Source of the DNA: Marinobacter mangrovi
GTDB lineage: Bacteria > Pseudomonadota > Gammaproteobacteria > Pseudomonadales > Oleiphilaceae
Length of the DNA stretch: 64,000 nucleotides
Reading direction: 5' to 3'
NCBI RefSeq assembly: GCF_016798325.1
Contig: NZ_JAERVO010000004.1
Span: 124,001-188,000 of the forward strand
Below the pieces are notes generated by a model, which did no database searches, had not been told where the DNA came from, and saw only the letters and a list, made by a program, of their open reading frames with translations. Below, piece after piece: positions 44,697-54,344 of this stretch. The translations under genes and the position numbers were made by a program. Numbering within the stretch: position 1 is the stretch's first letter; each line of letters begins with the position of its first letter.

Positions 44697-46928
44697 CTAT
44701 CCGGTATTGCGCCGCAAGCTGCCGACCACCGCATCGAGAGCCCGGTCAATCAATGCGCCCTGTTCGAGCACGGTTAACCGTCCGCGGCGCATTTCATGGG
44801 CCAGGTCGATGCGGGTTTTCTCGATGACTTTCAGGCCCATCCGATTCACGAAGACAAAGCAGTCTGCCTCTTCGATGATCGCCGAGAGTTTGCAGCGGAA
44901 CCGGGCTCCGTTGACCAGATTGAATTCCACCCAGTGACCGATGTCGATCGCATCGATCTTGTTGACGTACTCGGCCGTGGCGGCGTCTTCGATTTCCTGC
45001 TGACGCTGGATCGCCGTCGGCGCACCGTCGGCATCGGTCTCCGGCTCTTCTGCTCTGGCCGGGGTTGGCGGCACGCTGCGGGCGCTGCTTTCCTGGGCCT
45101 CGGCAAGGGCGTGGGCCCGGAAGGCTTCGGTCAGTTCGTGCTTGAGGTCCCGCATCATGGTGTCGAGGCCCGCGGAATTGTAGGACACTTCCTCCAGTCC
45201 GGCGCGCAATGATTTGAGCAGCCCGGGCACGACGCGCACCCACTGATCCCGCTCGTCATCTTCGAGATGTGGATGCAGGCACCAGATCAGGTCATCCACC
45301 ACGCGTACCGACTGGTTCCAGCGATGCTCCACATCGTCGCGGAGATAGGCCAGGAACATGACGCGGCTCCAGCCGTTGGTCAGGATGTTGTGGATCGTAT
45401 CAGGAACCTGATGTTTGTTCAGGCGCTCCTGAAGCAGGTTGTCCACGGTCTCCTGGGCCTTCTGTGACTTGATGCGACCCCGCTCGGACTCTCGGGTACG
45501 CTGTTCCACCAGCGTCGCTTTGCGGTTTTCCTTGGCCAGGAACTGGTCGAACTCTTCATTCAGCTGTTCGAACAGGCTGATGTCTCCGTCAAATTCGTTC
45601 AGGATGCGCAGCACGATGTTATGAATCTGTTCGTAAAGTTTGTCCCGGGTCTTCTCGTCGCTTTCGCTCCAGCCGATACCGGCACGAGCGAGGGAGTTGA
45701 GCAGCTTGCGGGCCGGATGCGTGGCTCGGCTGAAGAAGCTCTTATCCTTGATGACCACCTTGAGAATCGGGATTTGCAGGCGACTGATGAGCACCTGTAT
45801 CGGCGCCGACAGGTTGTAGTCATCCAGGATAAATTCAAACAGCATCGAGACGAGGTTGATCAGATCCTCGTCACTTTCGTTGAGGGCTGCCGGTTTGCCG
45901 TCGCTGGTTTTTTGTTGCTGTAGCAGGTTTTCGACGATGGAGTGCAGGTCAACGACGACCGGCTCACCGCGGCTCAGGTTGTCGCTGGCCTGGACATCCG
46001 CGGATTGGGGCAGCTGTGTCAGTATCTGATAGAGCTCGGCGCCGCCGAGCACATGGACGTTCGGGTTGGCTGCGCGCGGTTGCCCGCCATGGCTGCGTTG
46101 TTGGGCCAGCAGATCGCGGATCTGCTCGAAGATCGCCGCGCCGCGATCGACGCCCTCGCTTTCCGCCTCGACCGACGGCGCCGGCGCTGATTTCTCGGTA
46201 CTGCTGTCAGCCGGCTTCTGGGCCGTCTGGCTGGCCTTGCCGTGATAACGGAAATTGGGGATCACGCCGGCCTGGATCAGGATCCGGTTGGCTTCGTCCA
46301 GCAGCATACCGAGGTTGGAGACGACGTAGCGATCGAACTGCTTGAGGACGATCAGGCGCTCACGAATCTGGATCTCCAGCGCCTGGGCCGCCTCAACAAA
46401 GGCGCTGCACAGGTGCTCGGGCGCCATCGGATTGACGGGGTCATCGTCCGTGGCGTTGGGATAGACCGAGCTGAAACGGGTCTGAAGCTGGAGCAGGGGG
46501 CCCTGAAAGTAAGCGCGCGCCTTGGAAATCATGGCGTTCATCGCCACCTGTTCTTCCAGTTCGTCGTTCTGGACCAGGGACAGGGTATCGGCGGTCGTGG
46601 CGCTGTGATCGACCACTTCCGGCGCGGCGCTCCGCGGCGGTGTCACAAACAGTTGGCCGACGGCGGACTGGAAATGTTTCTCGACGCCTTTGCGCTTGAT
46701 GCGGATTTCCCGCATCGCTTCGAAGTAGCGATTTTGCTCGTTGTTGCTGCGCGCGTTGTTGGCCAGCTCGAACAGGGAGTCGTCCACGGCGTCGAAGGCG
46801 CCCTGCAGCAGGTCGCCCAGCCCGGCCACGACGGTATCCCGTATCTTGCTGATTTCCTTGGGCAAGCCAGCAGTGTTCCCCGGGCCCTTGTGCTCGTGGA
46901 GATAATGTATGCCGGACTGCTTGTTCAT
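44697..46928 (-). CDS. DUF1631 family protein
   Basis: The 743-residue cytoplasmic protein matches the large, uncharacterised DUF1631 family of gammaproteobacteria. It starts at ATG 46928 after AAGGAG. The sequence is helix-rich; a Pro/Ser/Glu-rich, low-complexity segment near residues 235-260 interrupts it. Near the C-terminus, YVNKIDAIDIGHWVEFNLVNG and FVNRMGLKVIEKT could form a small beta domain similar to PilZ, so cyclic-di-GMP binding is possible. No membrane helices or enzyme motifs are seen. Confidence 0.88.
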   Translation of the reverse strand: MNKQSGIHYLHEHKGPGNTAGLPKEISKIRDTVVAGLGDLLQGAFDAVDDSLFELANNARSNNEQNRYFEAMREIRIKRKGVEKHFQSAVGQLFVTPPRSAAPEVVDHSATTADTLSLVQNDELEEQVAMNAMISKARAYFQGPLLQLQTRFSSVYPNATDDDPVNPMAPEHLCSAFVEAAQALEIQIRERLIVLKQFDRYVVSNLGMLLDEANRILIQAGVIPNFRYHGKASQTAQKPADSSTEKSAPAPSVEAESEGVDRGAAIFEQIRDLLAQQRSHGGQPRAANPNVHVLGGAELYQILTQLPQSADVQASDNLSRGEPVVVDLHSIVENLLQQQKTSDGKPAALNESDEDLINLVSMLFEFILDDYNLSAPIQVLISRLQIPILKVVIKDKSFFSRATHPARKLLNSLARAGIGWSESDEKTRDKLYEQIHNIVLRILNEFDGDISLFEQLNEEFDQFLAKENRKATLVEQRTRESERGRIKSQKAQETVDNLLQERLNKHQVPDTIHNILTNGWSRVMFLAYLRDDVEHRWNQSVRVVDDLIWCLHPHLEDDERDQWVRVVPGLLKSLRAGLEEVSYNSAGLDTMMRDLKHELTEAFRAHALAEAQESSARSVPPTPARAEEPETDADGAPTAIQRQQEIEDAATAEYVNKIDAIDIGHWVEFNLVNGARFRCKLSAIIEEADCFVFVNRMGLKVIEKTRIDLAHEMRRGRLTVLEQGALIDRALDAVVGSLRRNTG

Positions 46929-47363
46929 GGCCAACTCCTTGCTACGCCTCAACCGGATACATGACCGAGCGGAACTTTCCTTATCGTTATCGTTATTCTG
47001 GCACTGGGTGCCTGTACGGTGTTATTCGGAATCGCTATCACTTCATGCACGTTCCTTGAGAATAAACACAAACCCTCTCAAAGTGTATGGACGTGCTGAG
47101 ACATTAACAAAATATAACATCACAACGACGATCAGACCGCCCTGAAGCAGGGGCAGTCCGGGCCATTGTGGATGCCTTTCGTCGCTCAAATCCGGTGCTC
47201 TTCCATGCCCGGTGCGCCATGTTGCCGGCTTGGAAGGCTGTCCGGCGACACAGCATGGGTTCAGTGTCCGAGTGGGCGTTCGAGCGGTCAAGCAAACGCT
47301 TAAATTTTAATCGTTCAAAAACGGTCTTTCTTATGCGTTAGCGAGCTAATGGGGCCTGGATGA
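46929..47363. other. 435-base intergenic region, low GC
   Basis: No gene is recognised. The left part (46930-47110) is AT-rich, with the tandem TTATCG-TTATCG-TTATTC at 46980-46997 and likely holds the DUF1631 promoter. The right part (47120-47330) has open minus-strand frames without recognisable products. Confidence 0.5.
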
Positions 47364-48641
47364 TCAGGTGCGTTGCTTCTGTCGGCGCAAGGGTGGGTGG
47401 ACCGTCGCCGCCTTGACCACGTTATCCTTGATCTGCAGGACCTCGATGCGAATGCCTTTGACCGTGAGGCAGACGTTGTTCTCCGGGATGGTTTCCAGGG
47501 TTTCCGTGATCAGGCCGTTCAGGGTTTTGGGGCCATCGGTCGGCAATTTCCAGCCAAGGGTCTTGTTGATGGTGCGGATGTGGGCCGAGCCATCAATGAT
47601 GTAGGTGCCATCGTCCTGCGGAATCAGGTCGGGGCTGGTGGCGGCGTAGTCGGTGGTGAAGTCACCGACGATTTCCTCAAGGATGTCTTCCAGCGTGGCG
47701 ATGCCCAACACGTCGCCGTACTCGTCCACCACCACGCCAATGCGCCGCTTGGCCTTCTGGAAGTTGATCAGCTGCAGGTGCAGTGGGGTGCTTTCGGGAA
47801 TGAAGTAGGGCTCCCGGCACAGTTGCATCAGCATGGCCTTGTTGATGTCGTCCTGCATCAGCAGCTTGGACAGGTTGCGCAGGTGCAGCATGCCCTGGAT
47901 GTTGTTGATGTCGCCCTTGAATACTGGCAGGCGTGTGTGCTGGCTGCTGCGCATCTGGCGCAGGATGGTTTCCAGGTCGTCGTCCAGGTCGATCCCCACC
48001 ACTTCGTTGCGCGGCACCATGATGTCGTTCACCGTGACCTTCTCCAGGTCCAGGATGCTGACCAGCATGTCTTTGTGCTTGCGCGGAATCAGCGCGCCGG
48101 CTTCGTTGACCAGGGTGCGCAGTTCTTCACGGCTGAGGTGGTCGCTGGAAGCGTCTTTGGCAGAGATTCGAAGAAGTCTCAGGATGGCACCGGTGAACAG
48201 GTTAACCAGCCAGACAAAAGGGTAGAGGATAAATAGCATTGGCCGGAGGGCGTAGCTCGCGGGAAATGCAATTCGTTCGGGAAAGAGGGCGGCCAGGGTT
48301 TTTGGTGTGACCTCGGCGAAAATCAGGATCGCGACCGTTAAAAGGAAGGTCGCAATCATTATTCCTGCGTCACCCCATAGTCGGACGCCGATTATGGTGG
48401 CGATTGAGGATGCGGAAATATTTACGAAATTGTTGCCGATCAGAATAACTCCGATCAGACGGTCGGTCCGCTGCAGCAACTTGTCGGCGAGTTTGGCGCC
48501 GCGATGTCCGGTTTTGGCGAGGTGCTTCAATCGGTAGCGGTTGAGCGTCATCATGCCGGTTTCCGAGCTGGAGAAAAATGCGGACATGGCAATGAGAGCG
48601 ACAAGGATGGTGAAGAGCGCCGAAAGCGGTGCCTCGTTCAA
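47364..48641 (-). CDS. CNNM/CorC-family membrane protein with CBS domains
   Basis: This is a predicted inner-membrane protein of the HlyC/CorC (YfjD) group, often linked to magnesium or divalent-cation efflux. The 425-residue protein has an N-terminal CNNM membrane domain with four hydrophobic helices (ISASSIATIIGV, AEVTPKTLAALFPER), two CBS domains (VTVNDIMVPRNEVVGI and the HTRLPVF pattern) and a C-terminal CorC_HlyC domain. It is next to a CcsA-like gene. Confidence 0.93.
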   Translation of the reverse strand: MNEAPLSALFTILVALIAMSAFFSSSETGMMTLNRYRLKHLAKTGHRGAKLADKLLQRTDRLIGVILIGNNFVNISASSIATIIGVRLWGDAGIMIATFLLTVAILIFAEVTPKTLAALFPERIAFPASYALRPMLFILYPFVWLVNLFTGAILRLLRISAKDASSDHLSREELRTLVNEAGALIPRKHKDMLVSILDLEKVTVNDIMVPRNEVVGIDLDDDLETILRQMRSSQHTRLPVFKGDINNIQGMLHLRNLSKLLMQDDINKAMLMQLCREPYFIPESTPLHLQLINFQKAKRRIGVVVDEYGDVLGIATLEDILEEIVGDFTTDYAATSPDLIPQDDGTYIIDGSAHIRTINKTLGWKLPTDGPKTLNGLITETLETIPENNVCLTVKGIRIEVLQIKDNVVKAATVHPPLRRQKQRT

Positions 48642-48743
48642 GCAGGGGGATCCTTTTATTGCTGACGATAAGAAAGGTGAAGATAGGAAGTTGCGGCGCG
48701 GAGTGTCAAGCGTTGTGCTGCGTCATTACGCCGCTCGTGCCGA

Positions 48744-49547
48744 TCATTGCTGGTGGAAGATGAACGCCAGGGCGAATTTGCTGCCGTAGTAGCTGATCAT
48801 CAGCAGCGCGCAGCCGGCCAGGGTCCAGCGACTGGCTGTCTGACCGCGCCAGCCCTGGGTGTAGTGGCCGATCAGTAGTCCGGTGAAGACAAACCAGGAC
48901 ATGATCGAGAACAGGCTTTTATGGGCCAGGTTCTGGTCGAACATGTTGTGAATGAACAGGGCCCCGGTAATGATGGCGAGGGTCAACACAATGACGCCGG
49001 CCCAGAGCAGTTCGAACAGCAGCGATTCCATGGTCAGTAGCGGCGGTAGGTTACGGATCAGCAGGCTGTTATAGTTCCGCTTGAGTTGACGGTTCTGCAA
49101 GTTGACCAGAAAGGCCTGGATGGCTGCCAGGGTGAACAGGCTGTAGGCGGTGATCGCCAGTGCGATATGCGCCAGCATGCCCCAGTTGCTTTGTGACACG
49201 TAATGCGGAGGCGAGTGGAACAGCAACATGAAGACGACGGTCAGCGCGGCCAGGGGGTAGGCGGCCAGGAACAGGATCTGCATCGGCTTGCGGCTGTTGA
49301 GAATCAGCAACAGCAGTACCACGAACCAGGATATGAGCAGGGAGGCCGGAAACAGACCCATATTAATGGTGCTGGTTTCCGGGATGCGATCCCAGATCAG
49401 GGCGCCGTGGCTGACCAGGGCCAGAACGCCGATCAATGACGTCAGGCCGCGATTGGGCTTGATCCTTCCGCGGAAGACGAGGGTCTGCATGGCAGTGCCC
49501 ACGCTATAAAGGAAGAGTGTCGTGACCGCGAGGATGAGGGTGCCCAT
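48744..49547 (-). CDS. CcsA/YpjD-family cytochrome c assembly-like membrane protein
   Basis: The 267-residue protein has about eight membrane helices and the CcsA-like tail GHYTQGWRGQTASRWTLAG. Histidines in MLAHIALAITAYSLF and LIGHYTQGWR could bind haem. YpjD homologues are found next to ffh in gammaproteobacteria, as here, but their function is unproven because these bacteria normally use the Ccm system. It is divergent from ffh. Confidence 0.9.
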   Translation of the reverse strand: MGTLILAVTTLFLYSVGTAMQTLVFRGRIKPNRGLTSLIGVLALVSHGALIWDRIPETSTINMGLFPASLLISWFVVLLLLILNSRKPMQILFLAAYPLAALTVVFMLLFHSPPHYVSQSNWGMLAHIALAITAYSLFTLAAIQAFLVNLQNRQLKRNYNSLLIRNLPPLLTMESLLFELLWAGVIVLTLAIITGALFIHNMFDQNLAHKSLFSIMSWFVFTGLLIGHYTQGWRGQTASRWTLAGCALLMISYYGSKFALAFIFHQQ

Positions 49548-49606
49548 GGCGTGTTCTGGTTAGTCCGTTTATCGTTGGCTGGTTCGTCTGAGAGCGACAG
49601 TCTGGT

Positions 49607-49612
49607 TATAAT
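49607..49612 (+). promoter_or_regulatory. Candidate ffh -10 element
   Basis: A consensus TATAAT lies about 105 bases before the ffh ATG with no good -35 at 17 bases. Confidence 0.4.
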
Positions 49613-49715
49613 GTGCCGATTGTGCAACTGGAATCAATCTTTGACGGCCCGCAACATGCTGTAAATCGGGCCTGTTTCGTATTCATGCGCTATTCACAGA
49701 GAATGCCGAGTCACC

Positions 49716-51101
49716 ATGTTTGAGAATCTTACCGATCGCCTGTCAGGTAGCCTGCGCAAAATTCAGGGCAAGGCGAAGCTGACTGATGACAATATAAAGG
49801 ACACCCTGCGCGAAGTGCGCAAAGCGCTGCTGGAAGCCGACGTGGCCCTGCCGGTGGTGAAGGACTTCATTGCGGACGTGCGTCGCCGTGCCGTGGGGAC
49901 CGAGGTCAAGCGAAGCCTGACACCGGGCCAGGTGTTCATCAAAGTGGTCCAGGACGAGCTGGTCCGGGTCATGGGCTCGGCCAACGAAGACCTCAATCTC
50001 GCCACCCAGCCGCCGGCCGTGGTCATGATGGCGGGCCTGCAGGGTGCCGGTAAAACCACGACTGTGGCCAAGCTGGCGCGCCATCTTCAGGAGCGTCGCA
50101 AGAAGTCGGTGATGGTGGTCAGCGCCGATATCTATCGCCCGGCCGCCATCCAGCAGCTGGAAACGCTGGCCGGGGAAGTGGAGGCTGAATTCTTCCCCAG
50201 TTCCACCGACCAGGATCCGGTTGCCATTGCCGAGGGCGCGATCGATGCGGCCCGCAAAAAACACATTGATGTCGTGATTCTGGATACCGCCGGTCGTCTG
50301 CACGTGGATGAGCAGATGATGGGTGAGATCGGTCGTCTGCAGAAAGCGGTCAAGCCAGTCGAAACCCTGTTCGTGGTCGATGCCATGACCGGTCAGGATG
50401 CGGCCAACACGGCCAAGGCGTTCAACGACGCGTTGGAGCTGACCGGTGTCGTGCTGACCAAGACCGATGGCGATGCCCGTGGCGGTGCTGCGCTGTCCGT
50501 GCGTCACATTACCGGCAAGCCGGTGAAGTTCCTGGGTGTCGGCGAAAAGACCGAGGCGCTGGAATCGTTCCATCCGGATCGGGTGGCGTCACGCATCCTG
50601 GGTATGGGGGACGTGCTGTCGCTGATCGAGGAAGCGGAGCGCAAGATCGACAAGGCGAAGGCGGACAAGCTCACCCGCAAGATCAAGAAGGGTAAGAGCT
50701 TCGACTTGGAAGATTTCCGCGATCAGCTGCAGCAGATGAAGAGCATGGGCGGCGTCGGTGGTCTGCTCGACAAGCTGCCTGGCATGGGCAACATGGCCCA
50801 GATGGCAGAGCAGCAGGTGAACGACAAGAGCATGGGGCAGCTGGAAGCCATTATCTGCTCCATGACGTCGAAAGAACGGCGCAACCCCGATGTTATCAAT
50901 AACTCCCGCAAGCGCCGCATCGCGACGGGTTCCGGTACGCAGATTCAGGACGTCAATCGACTGCTCAAGCAGCACAAGCAGATGTCCAAGATGATGAAGA
51001 AGCTCGGCAAGAAAGGCGGCATGGCCAACATGATGCGCGGCATGCAGGGCATGATGCCGCCGGGTGGCGGTGGCGGCGGGATGCCGCCATTCGGTCGCTG
51101 A
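49716..51101 (+). CDS. ffh: Signal recognition particle GTPase
   Basis: Ffh binds 4.5S RNA and signal sequences and targets inner-membrane proteins to FtsY and SecYEG. The 461-residue protein has an N domain, a GTPase domain with GLQGAGKTTT and the D-T-A-G and TKTDGD motifs, and a C-terminal M domain rich in Met (MSKMMKKL, MANMMRGMQGMMPP). The end is a short Gly-rich tail. An imperfect hairpin (51119-51158) without a T-run follows. Confidence 0.98.
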   Translation: MFENLTDRLSGSLRKIQGKAKLTDDNIKDTLREVRKALLEADVALPVVKDFIADVRRRAVGTEVKRSLTPGQVFIKVVQDELVRVMGSANEDLNLATQPPAVVMMAGLQGAGKTTTVAKLARHLQERRKKSVMVVSADIYRPAAIQQLETLAGEVEAEFFPSSTDQDPVAIAEGAIDAARKKHIDVVILDTAGRLHVDEQMMGEIGRLQKAVKPVETLFVVDAMTGQDAANTAKAFNDALELTGVVLTKTDGDARGGAALSVRHITGKPVKFLGVGEKTEALESFHPDRVASRILGMGDVLSLIEEAERKIDKAKADKLTRKIKKGKSFDLEDFRDQLQQMKSMGGVGGLLDKLPGMGNMAQMAEQQVNDKSMGQLEAIICSMTSKERRNPDVINNSRKRRIATGSGTQIQDVNRLLKQHKQMSKMMKKLGKKGGMANMMRGMQGMMPPGGGGGGMPPFGR

Positions 51102-51179
51102 TATCGCTTTGCCGACGAGCCGGATCGCGCCTCCGTGAAAACCACGATCCGATCCGGCGAAAAAGGCAGCGTTTAGCTG

Positions 51180-51208
51180 TTTTCATTGGCCGGGAATTAG
51201 CATAGAAT
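51180..51208 (+). promoter_or_regulatory. Candidate promoter of the rpsP operon
   Basis: TTTTCA (51180-51185) and TAGAAT (51203-51208) are 17 bases apart and about 97 bases before the rpsP ATG. Confidence 0.5.
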
Positions 51209-51304
51209 AGCGCCCCTTTCGAGTATGGGTCTTCGCGCCATGGGCTGATATTGCCGGCGCGAACAGGACAACGTTCGTATCAACAGAACAGGATATTGGT
51301 CGAA

Positions 51305-51550
51305 ATGGTAACTATCCGTTTGGCTCGTGGTGGCTCCAAGAAGCGCCCGTTCTACCATCTGACAGTCACTGACAGCCGTAACGCACGTAACGGTCGTTTC
51401 ATTGAGCGTGTCGGTTTCTTTAACCCGGTTGCCCGCGGTGGCGAAGAGCGTCTGCGTGTTAACCAGGAGCGCGTTCAGCACTGGGTTGGCCAAGGCGCGC
51501 AAACCAGCGATCGCGTTGCCAAGCTTCTGAAGGAAGCGGCAGCACAGTAA
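51305..51550 (+). CDS. rpsP: Ribosomal protein bS16
   Basis: bS16 is an assembly protein of the small ribosomal subunit. The 81-residue protein starts at ATG 51305 ([21 protein letters not shown]), the conserved N-terminus. It heads the standard rpsP-rimM-trmD-rplS operon. Confidence 0.98.
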   Translation: MVTIRLARGGSKKRPFYHLTVTDSRNARNGRFIERVGFFNPVARGGEERLRVNQERVQHWVGQGAQTSDRVAKLLKEAAAQ

Positions 51551-51587
51551 TTCGCTGGCATTACGTTTTACGAACCGGGGCTTATGT

Positions 51588-52115
51588 ATGGCAGAACAAT
51601 CGCAGGAAACTGTGATCGGTCGCATTACCTCGGTTTTCGGGGTCAAGGGATGGGTGAAAGTCTATTCCTACACGGATCCCATGGAAGGCATTCTCAATTA
51701 CCGTCACTGGCATGCAATCCAGGCGGGAAAACGGATCAGCCTTGAAGTAGCCGAAGGCAAACGCCATGGGCCCGGCATTGTTGTCCGGCTCAAGGGTGTC
51801 GACGATCGGGAAGTTGCCCGGTCGTACTGTGGTCTCGATATCACCGTCCCGCTGGACGAGTTGCCGGACCTTCCGGCCGGTGAATACTACTGGCATCAGT
51901 TGGAAGGGCTGCGCGTCGAGACGCCCGGTGGCGAGTGCCTGGGTGCGGTCAAGAATCTGATGGAAACCGGCGCCAACGACGTGATCGTCGTGCGGCCGAC
52001 CAAAGATTCGATCGACAACCGGGAACGGTTGATACCGTATCTGCCTGACCAGGTCGTCCAGCGGATCGATCTGGACTCGGGATTGCTGGTTGCGGATTGG
52101 GACCCGGAGTTCTGA
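51588..52115 (+). CDS. rimM: 16S rRNA processing protein RimM
   Basis: RimM helps mature the 3' domain of 16S rRNA and binds S19. The 175-residue protein has the N-terminal GRITSVFGVKGWVKVYSYTDP domain and a PRC-barrel C-terminal part (EYYWHQLEGLRVE). It lies 37 bases after rpsP and 3 bases before trmD. Confidence 0.96.
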   Translation: MAEQSQETVIGRITSVFGVKGWVKVYSYTDPMEGILNYRHWHAIQAGKRISLEVAEGKRHGPGIVVRLKGVDDREVARSYCGLDITVPLDELPDLPAGEYYWHQLEGLRVETPGGECLGAVKNLMETGANDVIVVRPTKDSIDNRERLIPYLPDQVVQRIDLDSGLLVADWDPEF

Positions 52116-52118
52116 TCG

Positions 52119-52877
52119 GTGTGGATCGGCGCAGTCAGTCTGTTTCCGGACATGTTCGATGCCGTGCTGGAATACGGTGTGACCGGCCGCGCGGTTCGTG
52201 ATGGGCTGCTGACGGTGGAGCGCTGGAATCCACGGGATTTCACGCACGACCGTCACCGGACGGTTGATGATCGCCCCTACGGTGGCGGCCCGGGCATGTT
52301 GATGAAAATCCAGCCCTTGCGGGACGCCATCCACGCTGCAAAAGCGGCGGCGGGCGGTGATGCAACGGTGGTTTACTTGTCGCCCCAGGGCGAGCCGCTC
52401 AACCAGGCGTTGGTTGAAGAGCTTGCGGGCGCCGAGCGACTGGTTCTTGTCGCCGGGCGCTACGAAGGGGTCGACGAGCGTTTGATCTCGGAAGAGGTCG
52501 ATCGCGAAGTGTCCCTGGGGGATTTTGTCCTGTCCGGGGGAGAGCTGGCTGCAATGGCCGTGATTGATGCGGTAACCCGCTTCATTCCAGGTGCACTGGG
52601 CCATGCGCAGTCGGCAGAACAGGACTCGTTTGCCGATGGATTGTTGGACTGTCCGCATTACACCCGTCCCGAGGTTTATGAGGGGCAGCGGGTGCCGGAG
52701 GTCCTCCTTGGCGGGCATCACGAGCAGATCCGGCGCTGGCGGCTGAAACAGTCGCTGAAGCGGACCTGGGAGAGGCGCCCCGATTTGCTGGAAAATCGGC
52801 AGCTTTCCGATGAAGAGCGAGAGCTGCTGGAGCAGGCTTTGAACGAACCGGGTGCCTCTGGGTCATCAGGGCATTGA
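52119..52877 (+). CDS. trmD: tRNA (guanine-37-N1)-methyltransferase
   Basis: TrmD methylates G37 next to the anticodon and so prevents frameshifts. It starts at GTG 52119. The 252-residue SPOUT-fold protein has the knot loop [15 protein letters not shown] and [17 protein letters not shown], which hold S-adenosylmethionine, plus the C-terminal [21 protein letters not shown] segment. It overlaps no gene; rplS starts 25 bases later. Confidence 0.97.
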   Translation: MWIGAVSLFPDMFDAVLEYGVTGRAVRDGLLTVERWNPRDFTHDRHRTVDDRPYGGGPGMLMKIQPLRDAIHAAKAAAGGDATVVYLSPQGEPLNQALVEELAGAERLVLVAGRYEGVDERLISEEVDREVSLGDFVLSGGELAAMAVIDAVTRFIPGALGHAQSAEQDSFADGLLDCPHYTRPEVYEGQRVPEVLLGGHHEQIRRWRLKQSLKRTWERRPDLLENRQLSDEERELLEQALNEPGASGSSGH

Positions 52878-52902
52878 TAGATTGGGTATTCAGGAGTTAA
52901 CG

Positions 52903-53259
52903 ATGAGCGGCAAGAACAACATCATCAGTCAGATTGAAACGGAGCAGATGACCCGGGAAATCCCGGAGTTTGGTCCAGGCGACACCGTCGTGGTTCAGGT
53001 CCGTGTGACCGAAGGTAACCGTGAGCGTCTGCAGGCTTTCGAAGGCGTGGTTATCGGCAAGCGCAATCGCGGCCTCAACTCGTCCTTCACCGTACGTAAG
53101 GTGTCTTACGGCGTCGGTGTTGAGCGTACTTTCCAGACGTTCAGTAAGCTGATCGACAGCGTTTCCGTGAAGCGTCGCGGTGACGTGCGTCAGGCCAAGC
53201 TGTACTACCTGCGCGAACTGTCTGGCAAGGCAGCACGCATCAAGGAAAAGCTCAACTAA
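52903..53259 (+). CDS. rplS: Ribosomal protein bL19
   Basis: bL19 sits at the interface of the two ribosomal subunits. The 118-residue protein starts at ATG 52903 after CAGGAG. It has the conserved [22 protein letters not shown] and [12 protein letters not shown] regions. The operon ends with a terminator 40 bases downstream. Confidence 0.98.
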   Translation: MSGKNNIISQIETEQMTREIPEFGPGDTVVVQVRVTEGNRERLQAFEGVVIGKRNRGLNSSFTVRKVSYGVGVERTFQTFSKLIDSVSVKRRGDVRQAKLYYLRELSGKAARIKEKLN

Positions 53260-53297
53260 GAGTCACTGCCCTTTTGGCGTGATTGTTGTGAGCAATG

Positions 53298-53326
53298 AAA
53301 AGGCAGCCTTGCGGGGCTGCCTTTTT
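53298..53326 (+). terminator. Rho-independent terminator after rplS
   Basis: GGCAGCC (53302-53308) pairs with GGCTGCC (53315-53321) over a six-base loop and is followed by five T. Four A precede it. Confidence 0.92.
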
Positions 53327-53346
53327 GCGTTTCGGGGTGGCTGTCC

Positions 53347-54258
53347 ATGACGACGTGTCGTGAAGAAAATCAGGCGTTGATGCGACGTTTCAATGATGCG
53401 CTCTGGCTTGAGTTTGGGCTGGGGGAGCGGACCCGGGAGGCCTACCTGGGCGATCTGACCCGGTTGTCGCTGTGGCTGGATCAGCAGCCGGACCAGCCCT
53501 TGTTGCGGGACGCCAGCCGGATCAATCTTCTGGCCTGGATCTCGGAGGGCATGGCTGCGGGAACGCGGGCCTCGACGGCGGCCCGTCGCCTGTCCGGACT
53601 GCGCCGCTTCTATCGGTTCCTGTTGCGAGAAGGGATCATCGCTGAAGATCCCACCCTCCGTATCGACAGCCCGAACCAGCCCAAGCGCCTGCCGGATACC
53701 CTGTCGGAGCAGGATGTGGAGCAGCTGTTGGCCGAGCCCGACCCGACCGTACCGATCGAGCTGCGTGACCGTGCGATGCTGGAAATTCTCTACGGTTGCG
53801 GATTGCGCGTGTCCGAACTGGTTAATCTCGCGGTGGACCAGGTGAATCTGCGTCAGGGCGTGGTCCGGATCACCGGTAAGGGGGATAAGGAGCGGCTGGT
53901 GCCGATGGGGGAGGAGGCGCTCGACTGGCTCTCCCGTTATATGCGGGAAGCGCGGGGCGAGCTCTTGCGGCAGCGGCCGGCCGATGCCCTGTTTCCCGGA
54001 AATCGCGCCCAGGCCATGACCCGCCAGACCTTCTGGCACCGGATCAAACTGTATGCCCGTCGCGCCGGTATTAATAAGAAGCTCTCGCCCCATACCCTGC
54101 GCCATGCGTTTGCGACTCACTTGCTGAACCACGGTGCCGATCTGCGGGTAGTGCAGATGCTGCTGGGGCATGCCGACCTTTCCACCACCCAAATCTATAC
54201 CCACGTGGCCCGTCAACGACTGCAGGAGCTGCACGGCGAACATCATCCCCGCGGTTGA
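53347..54258 (+). CDS. xerD: Tyrosine recombinase XerD
   Basis: XerD resolves chromosome dimers at dif with XerC and FtsK. The 303-residue protein has the N-terminal core-binding SAM-like domain and the catalytic set: Arg in GCGLRVSEL, Lys in ITGKGDKERLVP, His-x-x-Arg in SPHTLRHAFATHLL, His in MLLGHADLST and the Tyr nucleophile in QIYTH. The gene order xerD-dsbC-hom is that of Pseudomonas-like genomes and separates it from xerC. No dif site was recognised in the window. Confidence 0.96.
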   Translation: MTTCREENQALMRRFNDALWLEFGLGERTREAYLGDLTRLSLWLDQQPDQPLLRDASRINLLAWISEGMAAGTRASTAARRLSGLRRFYRFLLREGIIAEDPTLRIDSPNQPKRLPDTLSEQDVEQLLAEPDPTVPIELRDRAMLEILYGCGLRVSELVNLAVDQVNLRQGVVRITGKGDKERLVPMGEEALDWLSRYMREARGELLRQRPADALFPGNRAQAMTRQTFWHRIKLYARRAGINKKLSPHTLRHAFATHLLNHGADLRVVQMLLGHADLSTTQIYTHVARQRLQELHGEHHPRG

Positions 54259-54344
54259 TCGTCTAAACGAGACTGGTGCCCCGAACTTTCAGCGGGTATT
54301 GTTGTCCACGACTTCGATGTGCCAATGACCTTTAAAGAGGCTTC

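Noticed and set aside
47043-47291. Minus-strand open frame of 82 codons between DUF1631 and the CNNM gene
   Set aside because: No recognisable product and no ribosome site; kept only as an intergenic note.
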